From an uncultured Thermofilaceae archaeon (GTDB lineage: Archaea > Thermoproteota > Thermoprotei > Thermofilales > Thermofilaceae): 64,000 nt of DNA. The position numbers and the translations under genes are program-made. The DNA lies in NCBI GenBank assembly GCA_938036345.1, contig CALHPJ010000018.1, positions 80,602-144,601 on the forward strand, written 5' to 3'. Shown here one piece after another: positions 16,129 through 23,887 of this stretch; position 1 is the first letter of the stretch, and every line of letters begins with the position of its first letter. The notes beneath the pieces were generated by a model, which was not told where the DNA came from, ran no database searches, and worked only from the letters and a program-made list of their open reading frames with translations.

Positions 16129-17340
16129 GTGGAATTTCTATTCGCGTCTCCAGATGAGATAAAAAACGGTAAGACCACAGACATATATTTTGGGCGAACT
16201 TTAAAGGTTCTTGAAAGGGAGAACATAGCTTCAACGGAGGTTTATGCCGAAGTGACAGCGAGCGCGATACCTCGTGGATACAAATGGGCAATCTACGCAG
16301 GTTTAAGGGAAGTGCTGAAACTCCTTGAGGGCAGGGATGTTTCGGTCTATTCGATGCCGGAGTGCACGCTCTTCCACCCAATCGACGTAAATGGAGTGAA
16401 AACACCCGTAATGGCCGTAGAGGGTCCCTATAGGGAGTTTGCCGTTTTCGAAACCGCGCTTCTCGGTTTCCTAGCTTCGGCCTCTGGAGTCGTCACCAAG
16501 GCGGCAAGAGTTAGGAAGGCGGCTCGCGATCGTCTGGTGCTCTCCTTCGGGGCACGACGTACCCACCCGGCGATAGCACCGTTTGTAGATTACTACGCGT
16601 ACATAGGCGGCTGTGACGGGGTTTCCTGCGTCAAGGGAGCCGAACTGCTTAATATAGCACCGTCAGGTACTATGCCTCACAGCCTTATGGTGATATTCAG
16701 GGCTGTTAGAGGTGATCACGTTGAAGCTTGGGTGGCTTTCGATAAGCATGTTGAGCCAGAAGTGCCTAGAATAGTGCTTGCCGACACATTCTGGGATGAA
16801 ACAGAAGAGGCCCTGAAAGCGGCAGAAGTGCTTGGGCTAAAGTTATGGGGTGTCAGGCTCGATACACCTGGCAGCAGGCGGGGGGATATGGCTTCCATTG
16901 TAAGAGAGGTGAAATGGAAGCTGCGAACCGCCGGTTACAGCCATATAAAGGTAGTCGTATCAGGTGGGCTCGATGAGAACGTGATACCAGAGCTCATTGA
17001 GGCTGGCGCTGACGCATTCGGCGTCGGCTCAGCTATAGCTAACGCTCCCTTCGTAGATTACGCCATGGATATTACAGCTGTCAAGGTCGGAGGTGAATGG
17101 ATTGCGGTATCTAAAAGAGGTAAATTCAGTGGCCGTAAGCAGGTCTATAGGTGCTGGAATTGCCTTAAAGACGTAGTGGCTCTCGCTGACGAAAGCGTGG
17201 AAAGATGCCCGAGTTGCGGCGGCCCCGTCGAGCCGCTGTTAACTAAGGTGATGGAAAGAGGCAGAATTCTCGTGGAAAGAGAATCGCCGGAAAACCTGCG
17301 TAAGCGTGTACTGACGCAGATTCAGAAGGCGGAGCTATAA
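16129..17340 (+). CDS. pncB: Nicotinate phosphoribosyltransferase
   Basis: The 403-residue enzyme converts nicotinate and PRPP to nicotinate mononucleotide in NAD salvage. Conserved features include the N-terminal GKTTDIYFGRT, the AEVTASAIPRGY region, the active-site-like SFGARRTHPAIAP, and the phosphate-binding SGGLDENVIPEL...GADAFGVGSAIA. A C-terminal zinc ribbon (CWNCLKD...CPSCGGP) follows, as in archaeal members. GTG at 16129 is preferred over GTG at 16120 because GGTGATC at 16119-16125, complementary to the 16S 3' end, lies just ahead and spans the stop of the regulator gene. Confidence 0.93.
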   Translation: MEFLFASPDEIKNGKTTDIYFGRTLKVLERENIASTEVYAEVTASAIPRGYKWAIYAGLREVLKLLEGRDVSVYSMPECTLFHPIDVNGVKTPVMAVEGPYREFAVFETALLGFLASASGVVTKAARVRKAARDRLVLSFGARRTHPAIAPFVDYYAYIGGCDGVSCVKGAELLNIAPSGTMPHSLMVIFRAVRGDHVEAWVAFDKHVEPEVPRIVLADTFWDETEEALKAAEVLGLKLWGVRLDTPGSRRGDMASIVREVKWKLRTAGYSHIKVVVSGGLDENVIPELIEAGADAFGVGSAIANAPFVDYAMDITAVKVGGEWIAVSKRGKFSGRKQVYRCWNCLKDVVALADESVERCPSCGGPVEPLLTKVMERGRILVERESPENLRKRVLTQIQKAEL

Positions 17341-17506
17341 GGCCGACTTATTCTCTTTGCTGAGCCGAGGACGCTGGTGAATGACTTTAAGCCTATCCAG
17401 CTACGAACGTGGTAGTGCATGCTCTATGCTGAAGTTTCCAGGCAAGCTTGATTTCGATAGAATTCGCTCGTGCAAAAGCTTCGGAACTAGCAAAATTACC
17501 GTGTGA

Positions 17507-17581
17507 TGCGGCCGCCGGGATTCGAACCCGGGTTCTCCGGCGTGGCAGGCCGGCGTCCTAACCAAACTAGACTACGGCCGC
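17507..17581 (-). tRNA. tRNA-Gly (GCC), no intron
   Basis: The 75-nt cloverleaf on the minus strand has acceptor GCGGCCG (17575-17581) paired with CGGCCGC (17508-17514), discriminator A, a T arm with TTCGAAT, and anticodon loop CTGCCAC giving anticodon GCC. CCA is not encoded. A TATA element at 17612-17620 precedes it. Confidence 0.95.
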
Positions 17582-17611
17582 CATTTCTGAGCACCGGGGA
17601 TTCAACAGGGT

Positions 17612-17620
17612 GATATATAC
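17612..17620 (-). promoter_or_regulatory. TATA box of tRNA-Gly
   Basis: GTATATATC on the minus strand is centred about 35 bp before the 5' end of tRNA-Gly, allowing a leader of a few bases. Confidence 0.55.
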
Positions 17621-17676
17621 TTGCCGCGCCCCGGTTAGCTAGCTCTGAGCGCGTACTTACCGCAGCGAAAGTAAAC

Positions 17677-17683
17677 AATATAT
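17677..17683 (+). promoter_or_regulatory. TATA box of the intron-containing tRNA (CAT)
   Basis: AATATAT is centred about 28 bp before the tRNA 5' end at 17708. The same spacing is seen for tRNA-Val and tRNA-Ser. Confidence 0.55.
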
Positions 17684-17707
17684 CCCCTTTCCTTTAATGA
17701 GGAAATA

Positions 17708-17807
17708 GCCGGGGTCGCCTAGCCTGGTCGAGGGCGCCGGACTCATAATCTAGATCAGTCCGGGATAGGACATCCGGTCAACCCGGGTTCAAATCCCGGC
17801 CCCGGCA
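17708..17807 (+). tRNA. tRNA with anticodon CAT (Met elongator or Ile2), 24-nt intron
   Basis: Acceptor GCCGGGG (17708-17714) pairs with CCCCGGC (17800-17806), discriminator A. The anticodon stem CCGGA pairs with TCCGG at 17773-17777 once an intron at 17748-17771 is removed after position 37. This leaves loop CTCATAA, anticodon CAT and a five-base variable loop. A second TCCGG inside the intron would give a wrong variable loop, so it is not the exon. The G1-C72 pair argues against initiator tRNA. Elongator Met and agmatidine-modified Ile2 cannot be separated by eye. Confidence 0.88.
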
Positions 17808-17867
17808 CTAACCTACTTTATGAATTGCTGGCTGGCCGGCGTTCAGCATATTTTCGCGTATGCTAAT

Positions 17868-18842
17868 TCATCGAAGAGGCGAAGAGGATTCTACTAGCCT
17901 TACCCCCTGTCGCGATATCCCGGTAACTAGCACCTGTTTAGCTAGGTTCTTCAACGCATCGGCTACACGCTCAGCATCCTCTTTCCAGCATAAAGCTACT
18001 ACGAATCCTCCACCGCCAGCGCCGGTTAACTTGGCTCCCAGAGCTCCCGCCTCTCTAGCCGCATGCACTAGCGAGTCGAGCTTAGCGTTAGAGACCCCTA
18101 CCGCGTGAAGCAACCCGTGGTTTATGTTCATTAGTTGACCCACCTTGAAAAAGTCGCCCTCTTCGAGCGCATTTTTAGCTGAATGGGCGAGCTCGCCAGC
18201 TGCATGGTAAACATGCTCAAGTATGTGTGGGTAGCTCTCCTTCAGCGTCAAAACTTTAGCTACCATAGCACCTGTGGATCGCTCGATACCCGAATCGGCT
18301 AGTACCAACCTTATAGGGCTTACATCGCAGCTTATTCGCTGAAAACCTGCCCCCTTTTTGTAGAATATGAGCCCGCCGTACGTTGATACCGTGTTGTCTA
18401 CCCCGCTGGGTTTACCGTGAACCACAGTCTCAGATCTGTAAGCGATTTCGGATATTTTCTCCAAGCTGAGTTCCAGTTCAAGCAACTTAGCTGTTGCAGC
18501 GGCTGTGGCTACGGCAACGGCGGCGGAGGAACCCATGCCGGCAGCTCGAGGAATGTTTGACTCCACCGTCAAGTTAAGACCTCGAGATCCGCCGGCGATA
18601 CTGAGGACTTCTCTAGCCGCGATGTAGACTGGATATAGTGGTCCATTTTTTCCGTCTTCGAGGGCAAAGAAAGCTTCACCGTACTCTCTAGAGTTAACCT
18701 TAATCCCTTTGCTGCTAGAAAGCTCAGCTGTTACCTGTGCTTCAATCTCCACAGCAGCCGCGATCGCGGGCTGCCCACCCACTACGAAATGCTCTCCGAT
18801 GAGTATAACCTTGCCCGGGGCTATCGCACGTGCGTTATTCAA
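17868..18842 (-). CDS. mvk: Mevalonate kinase
   Basis: The 324-residue GHMP kinase phosphorylates mevalonate in the pathway to isoprenoid chains of archaeal lipids. Motifs: N-terminal APGKVILIGEHFVV, ATP-binding IPRAAGMGSSAAVAVA at about 100-115, HGKPSGVDNTVSTYGG, and C-terminal KLTGAGGGGFVVAL. All GHMP signatures are intact. It overlaps the upstream ArsR-type regulator by 8 bp, so expression may be controlled by that protein. Isoprenoid use appears elsewhere in the window: a UbiA prenyltransferase at 22.9 kb and a Tes-like enzyme at 9.5 kb. Confidence 0.94.
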   Translation of the reverse strand: MNNARAIAPGKVILIGEHFVVGGQPAIAAAVEIEAQVTAELSSSKGIKVNSREYGEAFFALEDGKNGPLYPVYIAAREVLSIAGGSRGLNLTVESNIPRAAGMGSSAAVAVATAAATAKLLELELSLEKISEIAYRSETVVHGKPSGVDNTVSTYGGLIFYKKGAGFQRISCDVSPIRLVLADSGIERSTGAMVAKVLTLKESYPHILEHVYHAAGELAHSAKNALEEGDFFKVGQLMNINHGLLHAVGVSNAKLDSLVHAAREAGALGAKLTGAGGGGFVVALCWKEDAERVADALKNLAKQVLVTGISRQGVRLVESSSPLR

Positions 18843-19473
18843 TTAAATCACCCAAAAACTGGATCAACTTCTCGACTGTTTTTCTGTAATCTTCTCTTTT
18901 GTATAAGTTAATCGTTACTAGAGTTTTTACCAACATGTCATTTGGGCAAACCCCGCCCTCGCTGTAGCATTTTAACAAGGTTTTCTCTACAACTTCCATA
19001 GTTAGCAAATAAAGCCTACGTATTAGCTCCGCAACTTCTGCGAGTTTGTCTTCACTCAGTTTAGCACCTATTTTGGTTAGAACTACTGCAGCATCCTTAG
19101 CATTTTCCTCAATTAGCGTAGCATACTGTTCGCTACCTGGCACCAACCCCTCTGCAAGCTCGTATGAGACAACGAATCGATGCGCTGTTGCACGGTACCA
19201 TTTCACGACCAAGTTTCGCCGAATTTCCGTTCTCGCAACTGTTACCAGTCCACCTTGTTCAAGCAGGGACAGGTGATGCATGATCGAGGAGACATTCTTT
19301 CCTAAAGCTTTGGCCAGCTGCTGCGGTGTCATTTCTGCAAAACGCAATAGCTGCAAGAGCCTCCTACGGGTCTCGTCTGCGAGCAGCTTCGCCACTTCAG
19401 GGTCTCTGATGATCATAACACCTTTGGAACTCATTGAGAATCCCAGAGGAAGGTTGGGAAAAATTTTCCGCAT
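18835..19473 (-). CDS. ArsR-family winged-helix regulator with C-terminal domain
   Basis: The 212-residue protein has an ArsR-type DNA-binding domain at about residues 20-100: ADETRRRLLQLLRF, TPQQLAKALGKNVSSIMHHLSLLEQGGLV, and a wing with RNLVVKWYRAT. A C-terminal helical domain of about 100 residues probably serves dimerisation or ligand binding. Alternative starts exist at 19434 and 19416. The 3' end overlaps mvk, so the pair forms a regulator-enzyme operon. Control of mevalonate kinase is inferred from this coupling only. Confidence 0.82.
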   Translation of the reverse strand: MRKIFPNLPLGFSMSSKGVMIIRDPEVAKLLADETRRRLLQLLRFAEMTPQQLAKALGKNVSSIMHHLSLLEQGGLVTVARTEIRRNLVVKWYRATAHRFVVSYELAEGLVPGSEQYATLIEENAKDAAVVLTKIGAKLSEDKLAEVAELIRRLYLLTMEVVEKTLLKCYSEGGVCPNDMLVKTLVTINLYKREDYRKTVEKLIQFLGDLIE

Positions 19474-19632
19474 GCCTAGCCAGCGCGCGGCAGCGCTACG
19501 TTCAACTTTACTAGTTAACGGGAGGCTCCAGCTTTTGAATTAAGAAACTGAGGGCTTGTTTTAAATCAGGATAGTTAAAGTGGGTTTTCCGAGCAAGGAA
19601 TTTAAGTTGCAAAGGTTGTTTTAGAGCTGAGA

Positions 19633-20253
19633 ATGCCTCTTACATGCAGTATTTATGCGTTAAGCAAGCCGCTAAGCCTTAACGAGATTGCCGGAAAACT
19701 TGAACATGCCTATTGGTCAGCGCAAACCCTGGGAAGCGAGAACATAAGTTACCGGGTAGCTTCAGTGGAGAGGGAAGAAGGGTACCTAACGGCGCTTCTA
19801 GAAGTTTACGCCAACGGGCGACGGCTAGGGAGAAAATTGAAGATCCGGGTCTTAAACTTCAAGGGGCGCACGTACTTGCTCGCCCTTGCCAGTAGAAGAA
19901 TTGCTGGCAAAATCGCGAGATCTATAGCGGGCTTTTTAAGTATAGAAGTTTCCACGGTGGCATTCCAGCAAAGTAAGCTCAGGGAGATTTACGAGGGAAA
20001 AACCGTAAGGTTAATAGTATTTAACATGGTTAGAGTTCCTGGTCTTCGTAAAGTAACCCTTTCAGGAAGCTCGGTAGCTGACACCGACGTCTTCAGAGAG
20101 TATATCGACGTGTGCGAAGTCGGTTACGTGCTATTCGAATGGATGGGAGCTACGATTGGTATCAGTGCATCGGGAACTGTTGTATGCTTATCCAAAATAA
20201 ATGAGGAAGCTTTTCTTAAGCTAATAGAAGAGGTAATTCCGATGGTAGCATGA
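19633..20253 (+). CDS. Unknown conserved-looking protein upstream of the 2H phosphoesterase
   Basis: The 206-residue soluble protein has no recognised motif. The sequence suggests two alpha/beta halves of similar size (about 1-100 and 110-206), perhaps a TBP-like or other duplicated fold, but I cannot support a name. There are no membrane segments. It overlaps the start of the 2H phosphoesterase by 4 bp, indicating translational coupling, so a role in RNA metabolism is possible. Confidence 0.65.
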   Translation: MPLTCSIYALSKPLSLNEIAGKLEHAYWSAQTLGSENISYRVASVEREEGYLTALLEVYANGRRLGRKLKIRVLNFKGRTYLLALASRRIAGKIARSIAGFLSIEVSTVAFQQSKLREIYEGKTVRLIVFNMVRVPGLRKVTLSGSSVADTDVFREYIDVCEVGYVLFEWMGATIGISASGTVVCLSKINEEAFLKLIEEVIPMVA

Positions 20254-20714
20254 GTACTTATTTCGTTGGAATCTTTGCACCGCTAAAAGGCTTTGATAAA
20301 CTCATACCGAATCCCTACGAGCCCGTTCCACTCGAAGACCGTCACCTTACCCTGGTGTATCTGGGGTCAATCAAACATTTAGGCGATACCAAGAGTTTCC
20401 TCCCGTGTAGTATTCCAATTCCGAAGTTTAAGCTGCTTTTCCGGGGCATTGAACCTTACCCGAGCATGGCTAAGCCGCGCTACCTGGCAGCTAAGCCGGA
20501 TAAAGCGAGTACTAAACAGCTCTATGATTTACGAATGAGAATTCTGGGCTGCCTGAAAGGCGCTGCAGTCGACAAGTATGAAACATTTAGACCTCACGTT
20601 TCTATAGCTTACACTCGTGCAAAGCCTTCTCTAGATTTAATTAGGTGTGTTCGGCGTGCTATTAAAGAAAGCGAAAGCATCGAGGAGTCTCTGGTTGTAG
20701 AAAAAATTCTTTAA
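20250..20714 (+). CDS. 2H-family RNA ligase/cyclic phosphodiesterase (LigT/ThpR-like)
   Basis: The 154-residue protein has both catalytic tetrapeptides of the 2H phosphoesterase superfamily: RHLTLVYLG near residue 31 and RPHVSIAYT near 115. Archaeal and bacterial LigT/ThpR proteins open 2',3'-cyclic phosphates and join 2'-5' RNA ends in vitro; their cellular substrate is not settled. It is slightly shorter than typical members. It overlaps the unknown gene upstream (ATGA). Confidence 0.85.
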   Translation: MSTYFVGIFAPLKGFDKLIPNPYEPVPLEDRHLTLVYLGSIKHLGDTKSFLPCSIPIPKFKLLFRGIEPYPSMAKPRYLAAKPDKASTKQLYDLRMRILGCLKGAAVDKYETFRPHVSIAYTRAKPSLDLIRCVRRAIKESESIEESLVVEKIL

Positions 20715-20762
20715 TTAAAGCCGAAGCCGGTAAATTTTTGGAGGTGGCTTACCGAAGCCTTA

Positions 20763-21080
20763 CTATGTGAGATCCAGTGCCTGTAGGCCTTCCTCAGCTA
20801 GCTCATTTTGGAGTTCTGGGTGCCTTCGAAAATACTCTACTGCGAAACTGCACACGGGGACTATCTTGAGTCCATTCTCCCTGGCCCAGGCAACCGCGTG
20901 TTGCAGAAGCTTAGTGGCAAGGCCTCTTCCACGGTATTCCGGAGGGGCATATGTCTTGTTAACGTAAAATTTTCCCTCCTTGATTTCATACTGCAAAAAG
21001 GAGTAAGTGCCCGGTGCGAGCCTGATCAGGAACATGCGCTGCTCAGGTCTGTGTAATATTGCAGTTTCCTCGCCACTCAT
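20763..21080 (-). CDS. GNAT-like N-acetyltransferase (YjdJ type)
   Basis: The 105-residue minimal GNAT domain has the acetyl-CoA binding motif APPEYRGRGLATKLLQHAV, followed by VPVCSFAVEYFRRHPE, which is typical of the short YjdJ/COG2388 group. The substrate is unknown. The frame is open to 21170, but the ATG at 21080 begins the conserved fold (MSGEETAILHRPEQRMF) and a TATA-like element near 21106-21114 lies about 30 bp upstream. Confidence 0.82.
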   Translation of the reverse strand: MSGEETAILHRPEQRMFLIRLAPGTYSFLQYEIKEGKFYVNKTYAPPEYRGRGLATKLLQHAVAWARENGLKIVPVCSFAVEYFRRHPELQNELAEEGLQALDLT

Positions 21081-21140
21081 ACAAGCAAGAGCTGAGAGTC
21101 TAACCCTTATACGTTTTACTATAGCAGCACCCACGCAAGA

Positions 21141-21149
21141 GATAAAAAT
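21141..21149 (+). promoter_or_regulatory. TATA box of tRNA-Val
   Basis: GATAAAAAT is centred about 27 bp before the tRNA-Val 5' end at 21172. Confidence 0.55.
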
Positions 21150-21171
21150 GGAGGGGTAAACAACCTGCAAA

Positions 21172-21273
21172 GGGCCCGTGGTCTAGCGGTTAGGATGTCC
21201 GCCTTACAAGCGTGCCTTAGCAGCCGAGCGCTAAGAGCGCGGGAGGTCCCGGGTTCGAATCCCGGCGGGCCCA
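21172..21273 (+). tRNA. tRNA-Val (TAC) with 29-nt intron
   Basis: Acceptor GGGCCCG (21172-21178) pairs with CGGGCCC (21266-21272), discriminator A. The anticodon stem TCCGC (21198-21202) pairs with GCGGG (21239-21243) after removal of an intron at 21209-21237, giving loop CTTACAC and anticodon TAC. The intron contains CTTAGC/GCTAAG, a stable helix expected of a bulge-helix-bulge splice site. The variable loop is five bases and the T arm is canonical. Confidence 0.92.
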
Positions 21274-21286
21274 TATAGCCTCTCAA

Positions 21287-21901
21287 CTATTCGCCTTTCG
21301 CATCGTCTGTCCATACCATATCTTGCCCGCTGGTGGGACTAAGTGCTATGCGGAGGGCATCCACTTCATGGCGCGATAGTCTTCTAAGCCTTGTAAAATC
21401 ACCGATGACCACGTTTGCTCTAGCTTCCTCTTCACGTACGAGGTTTACAGGAACTCCTAGCATGCGAATTGAGTCGGTCATTTCCCTGGCTAACTTATAG
21501 CACGCTTGGGTGTATCCCACCTTGCATTGAACGTCTCCTCCCAGTTTGACAAGTTCGGATATCAGTTCGAGGGCTTTACCGGCTTCTCTAATTATGCCAG
21601 TGTAAGCCATAACGTCGTTTACAAGTGCAACAATGCCCATGTTTCTTGCTCCCACGTCGATTCCTATAACTATCTTGCCATTTTTCTCTTCTAATTGGTA
21701 TGCCAACCAGCAAGCGAACAAGGCAACCCGATATCTAGAACACAGGATTTCCTTAGGCACTTCTCTACCGCCATCGCTAACTTCGACGAAGGAGTCCAAG
21801 CTAAGGTCCCTTACTGTTTGAAAAAGTAAGTGGAGAAGGCGTAAATCCGGCGCACGCAAAAGTATGCGCCGCGTTCCTATGGCTTGCTCCAAGCTTCGCA
21901 T
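21287..21901 (-). CDS. RNase H-fold protein, possible nuclease/resolvase
   Basis: In this 204-residue protein, VIGIDVGARNMGIVAL at about 78-92 is the first strand pair of an RNase H-like fold with the catalytic Asp. The late SRHEVDALRIAL resembles the last Asp helix of RuvC/YqgF resolvases. A middle acidic residue is not certain. It is last in an operon with a RecA/RadB-like protein (25-bp overlap) and a small membrane protein, so a role in DNA recombination or repair is suggested. This is inference; I do not recognise the exact family. The first 70 residues lack a clear motif. Confidence 0.68.
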   Translation of the reverse strand: MRSLEQAIGTRRILLRAPDLRLLHLLFQTVRDLSLDSFVEVSDGGREVPKEILCSRYRVALFACWLAYQLEEKNGKIVIGIDVGARNMGIVALVNDVMAYTGIIREAGKALELISELVKLGGDVQCKVGYTQACYKLAREMTDSIRMLGVPVNLVREEEARANVVIGDFTRLRRLSRHEVDALRIALSPTSGQDMVWTDDAKGE

Positions 21902-22503
21902 AGTTCAATCATCTTTTTCAACTCCACTCTATCCCTGCTAAGGAGTATACTAGGATATGCCAATTCGCGTTCCTCAACTACAACCTCCCCGTCAATAACC
22001 TCCAGCCTTAATAGATAGGGCTTTAGAAGCCGGATGTATCGCAGGCCGAGTGGTCCGCCAGTTCTCTGATCCTCTCCGCATACCGTGATGACTTTACCTG
22101 AGCTATCAATAATGCTTGAAAGTAGCTGGGCCTCAGTTAACGCCATACGCATTATATAGCTTTCCTTGAGAACTGCTCTATAGGGAACCACGTTCGCCAG
22201 AAACTCATCCAACACTACGGTCCTATAGGCACCCGCCTTTACTTCTCCAAGGGCTTCGAACACTCTGAGTAGCTCGCTGTAGAAAGATACTGTCTGGAAA
22301 ACTTTAACGTCGCTCGGGAGCCTTCTCAGACGTGCGTGCCTTCCGGTACCTATGTATAAGAATGGCCCAGAGCTGTAGGCGACTGACAGGGCTAACCGCG
22401 TTCTCAATGAGCCCGGAGGCCCATAAATAACCATTCCCCTTTTCTCTTCTAAAATCTGCGTTAGCAGGTGGAGTAAGCGTTCAGCCCCCGCTTTTTTGCG
22501 CAT
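21877..22503 (-). CDS. RecA/RadB-like P-loop protein with altered Walker A
   Basis: The 208-residue protein has a P-loop-like VIYGPPGSLRTRLAL at about 24-38 in which the usual GK[S/T] is replaced by LRT, and a Walker B-like RTVVLDEF near 94. The ending GGPLGLRYIRLLKPYLLRLE recalls the core of RadB/RadA paralogues. ATP binding may be weak or lost because the catalytic Lys is missing. It overlaps both neighbours (25 bp with the RNase H-fold gene, 23 bp with the membrane-protein gene). A recombination-mediator role is possible but not shown. Confidence 0.65.
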   Translation of the reverse strand: MRKKAGAERLLHLLTQILEEKRGMVIYGPPGSLRTRLALSVAYSSGPFLYIGTGRHARLRRLPSDVKVFQTVSFYSELLRVFEALGEVKAGAYRTVVLDEFLANVVPYRAVLKESYIMRMALTEAQLLSSIIDSSGKVITVCGEDQRTGGPLGLRYIRLLKPYLLRLEVIDGEVVVEERELAYPSILLSRDRVELKKMIELCEAWSKP

Positions 22504-22867
22504 AAAGTGCTATAACTAGCAATGACCCAATAATTATTAGGGTCAAGCCCATTGCGACCGAAAGCTTGACTGCCTCACCGCGAATTTTCCCGCTTCCGGT
22601 ATACAGTAAATAGTAGCCAGCCACTATCATGAGGTAGCCGACAAGGGATATTGCCAGTTCTATAAAATTTTGGTAGCTCCTACTTGGCACAGGTCCTATG
22701 CGGGACGTTACTGCCATAAATTCCTCTGGGCTGTGGAGCATAACATATAGGATGTTAAAAATTCCGCACAGCAGGAATAAGCTAGCGGCAACGATTAAAG
22801 GAGCTAGAGTTTCCGGGGCTAGAATTTTCGCTATAAGTCGCGGAATTTGAGGCATTGCAATCCCCAT
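22481..22867 (-). CDS. Small membrane protein with three predicted TM helices
   Basis: The 128-residue protein has hydrophobic segments at about residues 17-43, 66-88 and 100-121, with no signal peptide or cysteine motif. It is the first gene of the overlapping operon with the RecA-like and RNase H-fold proteins. I do not recognise the family. An alternative start is the ATG at 22855. Confidence 0.65.
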   Translation of the reverse strand: MGIAMPQIPRLIAKILAPETLAPLIVAASLFLLCGIFNILYVMLHSPEEFMAVTSRIGPVPSRSYQNFIELAISLVGYLMIVAGYYLLYTGSGKIRGEAVKLSVAMGLTLIIIGSLLVIALYAQKSGG

Positions 22868-22939
22868 TCCTCTACAGATATAAACTTTCGTTTATGCGAT
22901 TGTCTCGAGCCTTTTATGCTAGGGTCTTCAAATTCGCTA

Positions 22940-23797
22940 CTAGGCTGCTGCGGAAAAGGCCAGCGTGCCTAGAAGCATCGCAAGAAGTGTGAATTTTCGA
23001 CCGTTTTCGGCACGCCTTACATCCTGCTTTAGCAGAATATACACTGCTGTGAACAGAAACAATACGTTGGTAATGGACACCAGGGCGGCGTAAAGTGCGC
23101 GTTTTCCTGGTTCATGAAGCAGTGGAAGCGCAGTGAGGCTGAGCAGGACAGCGAATGTAAACAAGGCAGCTGCTAAGGAAGCCGCGAAACGTTGACCCTT
23201 AGTAACAGCGATTGTTTTGATTCCAACTCGCCTGTCACCCTCAAGATCCCTTATACCCTTCAGCACTTCCCTCCCTAAAGTAGCTACAAAAGCTATGAGC
23301 GTGAAGATAATGCATAATAAGGGTATTCGGTATCCGCTAGTAACAGTTGCTCCGAATAGGAAGGGCAGAGAGGTGTCAAAGCTCACAATCAAGTTGCCGA
23401 CGAACCCTGTTCGCTTGTAACGAATATTGTACGCCATACCGCTAGTTACGGCTGCCAGCACTATCATTAGCGGAGCGACTCCGAGGGTTAAGGCGAACGC
23501 TGTTCCGAGCAGCAAAGCTAAGTAGCCGGCCGTGGTCGCCTCCTTTAAGCCGATCTCGCCGGTAACCAGCGGCCGGTTTGGAGCGTTTACTCTGTCTTCA
23601 TCGACATTGTAGACATCGTTGAAGATAAAGAGGCCAGCTTCCACAAATATTGTAGCCGCTATCGCCAATGCGGACTGCAGAGGGGGTATATGCAACCATC
23701 CCCCAGCTCCAAGCGCGCAACCGGTTACCGTAGCCACCGAGGCTATAATGCCGTGCTCAATTCGGGCAAGTTTGAGGTAAGCGGGTACTTTGCTCAC
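22940..23797 (-). CDS. UbiA-family prenyltransferase, probably DGGGP synthase
   Basis: The 285-residue membrane protein has eight or nine hydrophobic helices and the two Asp-rich motifs of UbiA enzymes: NDVYNVDEDRVNAPNRPL near residue 60 and KGIRDLEGDRRVGIKTI near 180. In archaea the short UbiA proteins with this motif usually add the second geranylgeranyl chain to glyceryl phosphate (digeranylgeranylglyceryl phosphate synthase), a core ether-lipid step. A quinone or heme prenyltransferase remains possible. No neighbour settles the substrate. Confidence 0.85.
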   Translation of the reverse strand: MSKVPAYLKLARIEHGIIASVATVTGCALGAGGWLHIPPLQSALAIAATIFVEAGLFIFNDVYNVDEDRVNAPNRPLVTGEIGLKEATTAGYLALLLGTAFALTLGVAPLMIVLAAVTSGMAYNIRYKRTGFVGNLIVSFDTSLPFLFGATVTSGYRIPLLCIIFTLIAFVATLGREVLKGIRDLEGDRRVGIKTIAVTKGQRFAASLAAALFTFAVLLSLTALPLLHEPGKRALYAALVSITNVLFLFTAVYILLKQDVRRAENGRKFTLLAMLLGTLAFSAAA

Positions 23798-23887
23798 AGG
23801 GTGTTCTCTAAGACCGCTTTAAAACGGCTGCTGTTAATCCAACCGGTAGATTTAAGGACTCCTTTTGTGGTGAAGCTTCAGGTTACC

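Noticed and set aside
17375..17427. Possible C/D box guide RNA between pncB and tRNA-Gly
   Set aside because: GTGAATGA and CTGA resemble boxes C and D, but box C has an extra base and no D'/C' pair is visible.
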